DNA of 64,000 nt, from positions 2,480,001 through 2,544,000 of the forward strand of contig NZ_CP071463.1 in the NCBI RefSeq assembly GCF_017352095.1, written 5' to 3'. This stretch comes from Natrinema longum (lineage in GTDB: Archaea; Halobacteriota; Halobacteria; Halobacteriales; Natrialbaceae). Below, in pieces: positions 62,201-64,000 of the stretch. Every line of letters starts with the position of its first letter. Position 1 is the stretch's first letter. The position numbers and the translations under genes are program-made. The notes under the pieces are model-generated. The model saw only the letters and a program-made list of their open reading frames with translations, was not told the origin of the DNA and did no database searches.

Positions 62201-62366
62201 CAAGACAGGCGACGGGCCCGACGAAGTCGATCCGAGCCTCGAGGGAGACGCCGACGAAGGCGCAGGACCCGATGTCGGAACCGGGACGTCCGACAACGAC
62301 GTGACGGGCGGCATGACGGGTGACACCGGCGTCGATGTCGACGCTGATCACATCGTGATCGGCTGA
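59268..62366 (+). CDS. Large surface protein with pilin-like N-terminus and CARDB repeats
   Basis: A 1032-residue protein. Residues 17-50 (NRGSSPLIGIVLLFALVIMG and onward) resemble an archaeal type IV pilin / DUF7289 N-terminal helix without a clear prepilin cleavage site. A beta-rich region follows to ~260. At least three CARDB-like units span ~385-700 (e.g. DGDNATISAEITNIGVDEGD; ENVTVTADLENTGVESGSQT). The ~705-960 region is unique and has several cysteines in paired positions (RSCDDRS, EWCNN, NCGRGC), uncommon in haloarchaea. The last ~70 residues are an acidic low-complexity tail. Many N-x-S/T sequons suggest N-glycosylation. Likely an adhesin or pilus-tip protein; divergent from the DUF1102 gene. 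Confidence 0.75.
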   Translation: MVGERNPDGSQRVGSGNRGSSPLIGIVLLFALVIMGAMLVFVAGSAMFDAIQSEANNEQTQQFVRETDHRITTVATTGTDQPLPIDEMRGNEPTITDDGNITVTWYNASSGSRSCAPVEGELRALEFELDDRTIAHQGGGIWEQTDRGVSTVSEPEIGYDGDSLQLQILELEEGDFGASDTVAKANHSRSSELTETIDTRARACSDATSIEFSIENSTYHEGWAAYLEDAVGADEYSEVSVTHKPATEDVEVQIENVRTPVDSASLLVESDNGLKHTSGNTQPVEFGDKLHFQATLNNTGSERVSAPTMRVAVDGGTVVSDNSASGGSGAVPGNKEKERSVKIDSKDYEDDLSPGETYHYTIQTLDESGDIDDTLDDPGEFYLGESGSNFTVNDIETTPADGDNATISAEITNIGVDEGDRTVTIDFDEYNVSASEELTLDYGATGTVNWTVNKTALPYEPNEFEVGTGDDTATGTIVGEATGEAKNAFTVVEDNGVGDDQIVTDEEPFTVEAVVENTYADEQSRDVALTIPNADVTMSEPTTLESGERETVSFTVDPTEHDLEAGTVYEYNVTAGEEGLSEPGSFYVGKPGTNFELSNENVTVDENVTVTADLENTGVESGSQTVTLDLEYLDEMPAELEDESPYGRIFEGAVNRSFGESDTIEMGFNGTKLLDGEYQATIQTEDGVKTTNFTVDAGIDPGRVGLGEVDDANVSVDVVGSQVSGNTRRGNPWYGYEYVHILSPMTLDVVANGGTEHSFENPSGGDNINTGPTWQDKTGDSYTYNFTVESETELTLRNTRYRSCDDRSTDPDELPHYSDPEDRSLEWCNNVPTTSVFGPIDASQGQNLQNVRVRSAENNTIPALPAGADQQISATEVLEERGLVKNEDELDLGPGEFVFLFENTANCGRGCDDDDIDALWDDAVEAYNENPDATNDPDFNDLIVYVQVERAGVDPGTPSITIMPGGGDSTDVDTGDGSKTGDGPDEVDPSLEGDADEGAGPDVGTGTSDNDVTGGMTGDTGVDVDADHIVIG

Positions 62367-62382
62367 CGGCAGCGTTGTGACC

Positions 62383-62409
62383 GCCCCTCGTCTTCGATTG
62401 AGACGGGGC
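62383..62409. terminator. Possible terminator hairpin
   Basis: GCCCC(TC)GTCT pairs with AGACGGGGC around a 7-nt loop, 17 bases after the stop of the large surface-protein gene. It has a 2-base bulge and no clear T-tract. Confidence 0.3.
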
Positions 62410-62521
62410 CTACCGCTGTGGCTCTGTAGCGACGGGGCTCGATGTATCTAGGACCACCGTCAACGAAACCGAACAGAACCCACCGAAACGGAATCCAAGC
62501 GACTCCAGACCACGATACGTT

Positions 62522-63049
62522 ATGCGATCGCTCACAGCTCTCAGCCTCGGACTGATCATCGTCGGCGGGCTCGTGCTCGCCGCACCGAGCGGCGCATTCG
62601 ACATGACGAGTGCCGACCGCGGGGCCAGCATCGAGACCGCACCTGACGAACATGCACTCGTCGGAATCGAAAACGAACCGATCAGTCTGGTCAAAGAAGA
62701 CGGGAGTCTGGTAGCCGACTGTCTGTTCTGCAATTACGAGTATGAGTATACCGACGTCGAACTCGTCACGATTACCGATCACACACCGTCGTCCGGCCTC
62801 GAGGTGACGGATGCAGGACTCGAGATGTCGGCGGGGGCGACCGACTATCCGTCCCTCGAAGCGTCCGATATTCGGACGAGCAACGACGAATACGTCGTCG
62901 AAGGGACGCTTCGGTGTGACGCAACGGCGGTCGGCTTCTTCCGATTCGATCAGCGAAGTAGCAGTACGGATCTCACGATGGATCTCGAGACCAGCGATGG
63001 ATCGATTACTGTCGAACTCGAGCGGGAGATTCCCGTCCAATGTGAGTGA
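62522..63049 (+). CDS. DUF1102-like secreted protein
   Basis: A 175-residue secreted protein. A signal peptide (LTALSLGLIIVGGLVLAAPS) is followed by GAFDMTSADRGASIET and HALVGIE, the same N-terminal signature as in the DUF1102 protein at 58242-58826. The mature part is beta-rich, with a CLFC pair near residue 61 and single cysteines at ~122 and ~174. It is likely another SipW-type substrate that joins a surface fibre. It lies between the large surface protein and a DUF7344 gene, all on the plus strand. Confidence 0.72.
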   Translation: MRSLTALSLGLIIVGGLVLAAPSGAFDMTSADRGASIETAPDEHALVGIENEPISLVKEDGSLVADCLFCNYEYEYTDVELVTITDHTPSSGLEVTDAGLEMSAGATDYPSLEASDIRTSNDEYVVEGTLRCDATAVGFFRFDQRSSSTDLTMDLETSDGSITVELEREIPVQCE

Positions 63050-63223
63050 CCATCTCGTCGGGGACCCGATTCTCGCTTCGAAAACCGAGCGTGAGCGTTC
63101 CGGAGCCGAGTCGGCCTCTCTCCAGAAGCGGACGCTGATCGTTGTGAACGATGTCCAAATGGGACCCTGGTCGGCAACAAGTGTTATGTATCAACGACAC
63201 CGATATTCACACTGTACAGGGGG

Positions 63224-63796
63224 ATGGCGACAACCAGCGAGAGCAAACCGGCTACAGCGGGGGCGACGGGTCAGGACGATCAGTCGCGGGAAGGCGAAAT
63301 TTTCGACCTGTTGAGCAACCAGCGTCGCCGGTACGCTATCCACTACTGCAAACGCGAGGGTGAACCGGTTCCACTCGGCGATCTCGCCGAACACGTCGCC
63401 GCCTGGGAGCTCGAGAAGGAAGTCGCGGAGATTACGTCCGCCGAGCGAAAGCGCGTCTATACGTCCCTCCAGCAGACACACCTGCCGACGCTCGAGCGAG
63501 CCGACGTGATCGAGTTCGACGACCGGACGATCGAGCTCACCGACGAGGCGGCAGAGCTGGATGTCTACCTCGACATCGTGCCCGGCGATTCGATCCCGTG
63601 GGGCGTTTACTATCTGGGGCTTGCCGCAGTCGGTTCGGTCGTGATGGCGGGGCTGTGGCTCGAGGTGATCCCCACGGAGACGGTTCCGCAATTGGGGTGG
63701 GCGACGGCGGTGTTTGGTCTGTTCGCCGTCTCCGCTGTCGTTCACGTGGTACAGAATCGACGGATGCGACTCGGGGAGATGGAGCGGCCGCCGTAA
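63224..63796 (+). CDS. DUF7344 domain regulator with membrane helices
   Basis: A 190-residue protein. Residues ~22-105 form the winged-helix DUF7344 domain (IFDLLSNQRRRYAIHYCKRE, YTSLQQTHLPTLERADVIEF). Two membrane helices follow (~125-147 and ~153-175). Such membrane-tethered HTH proteins occur beside surface-protein loci in haloarchaea and may regulate them. The next gene starts one base after its stop, so they form an operon. Confidence 0.85.
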   Translation: MATTSESKPATAGATGQDDQSREGEIFDLLSNQRRRYAIHYCKREGEPVPLGDLAEHVAAWELEKEVAEITSAERKRVYTSLQQTHLPTLERADVIEFDDRTIELTDEAAELDVYLDIVPGDSIPWGVYYLGLAAVGSVVMAGLWLEVIPTETVPQLGWATAVFGLFAVSAVVHVVQNRRMRLGEMERPP

Positions 63797-63797
63797 C

Positions 63798-64000
63798 GTG
63801 ACTCGAATCTGGACGCTCGTCGCGGTCGGTTTGATCACTGTTGGAGTGATAACCATGGCCGGTCCGACGTTCGGGTTCTCGTCGCTCGCAGCGGATCGAG
63901 ATGTAACTGTCAACACTGCCAGTGGTACGGACGCCTATGTCGGTCTCGAATCAGTTGGCGAATCTATCGACGGCCGCCAGGATACGGCGACCGTGGCTCG
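63798..64000 (+). CDS. DUF1102-like secreted protein (cut by window end)
   Basis: An open frame from GTG 63798 runs to the window end (67 residues seen). It starts with TRIWTLVAVGLITVGVITMA, a signal peptide, then FGFSSLAADRDVTVNTASGT and AYVGLES, the same signature as in the two other DUF1102-like proteins. An internal ATG at 63855 lies within the signal helix, so GTG is preferred. It starts one base after the DUF7344 stop. Confidence 0.7.
   Translation, partial: MTRIWTLVAVGLITVGVITMAGPTFGFSSLAADRDVTVNTASGTDAYVGLESVGESIDGRQDTATVA

Noticed and set aside
1-64000. tRNA, rRNA and CRISPR arrays
   Set aside because: A visual search of the intergenic regions found no GTTC-type T-loops with matching stems and no evenly spaced repeats. 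A covariance scan (tRNAscan type) would settle it; I could not run one.

Overview
The window is chromosomal-type DNA from an extremely halophilic archaeon (class Halobacteria). The signs are a GC-rich sequence, very acidic proteins, haloarchaea-specific families (HalOD1, amphi-Trp, DUF7344, DUF1102, HPP-Usp), AT-rich TATA elements about 25-30 nt before start codons (leaderless-type promoters), and a bacteriorhodopsin plus a halorhodopsin. The protein set looks like the Natrinema/Haloterrigena group, but that placement is a guess. No rRNA, tRNA, CRISPR array or complete insertion sequence was recognised.

Layout. 1-4.0 kb: a TrkA-C-type membrane protein, a K+ channel with a TrkA-N domain, and an HPP-Usp membrane protein. 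4.1-8.3 kb: a nucleoside/pentose salvage group (deoC, a PfkB sugar kinase, a nucleoside phosphorylase) with a DUF63 membrane protein and a small HalOD1 protein. 8.3-12.1 kb: an amino-acid permease fused to Usp domains and a Usp protein, divergent from an Lrp-TrkA-C regulator. 12.1-31.4 kb: mostly housekeeping and haloarchaeal genes: degenerate HNH protein, amphi-Trp protein, halocyanin, archaetidylserine synthase, HEAT protein, secreted PLD-like protein, Pth2, EamA exporter with a divergent HTH regulator, fused spermidine synthase, a secreted four-repeat protein, YchF, Get3/ArsA-type ATPase, CobW GTPase and several small conserved proteins. 31.8-36.6 kb: sufCBD, a ferritin-like protein and an atypical DtxR-family regulator. 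36.9-45.6 kb: SDR, M32 carboxypeptidase, M20 peptidase, HemAT-type transducer and a PINc-ATPase-KH protein. 45.8-49.7 kb: a retinal-protein module, transcribed bop, hop, crtY, blh, with a divergent membrane protein. 50.7-54.2 kb: nadE, a small membrane protein, a small winged-helix regulator and an acyl-CoA synthetase. 54.4-64.0 kb: a SipW-type signal peptidase system with DUF5305, CARDB and DUF1102-like secreted proteins, a 1032-residue pilin-like/CARDB surface protein and a DUF7344 regulator.

The most interesting points are these. (1) The retinal module is bounded by the PINc-ATPase gene and, about 4.9 kb further on, a decayed copy of that gene's 3' end, which looks like the scar of an insertion or duplication. 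(2) The bop promoter and the promoter of a small winged-helix gene at 52.1-52.4 kb share a 12-bp element, GTWAGGCTCAAC, abutting the TATA box at almost the same distance from the ATG, suggesting a local opsin regulator. (3) hop carries a near-perfect 26-bp palindrome directly upstream of its TATA box. (4) The DtxR-like protein beside suf has lost most metal ligands of the family and carries five cysteines, while the suf promoter holds an 18-bp perfect palindrome. (5) The right end is a candidate TasA-like fibre / archaeal bundling pilus locus with at least three SipW-type substrates sharing an N-terminal signature.
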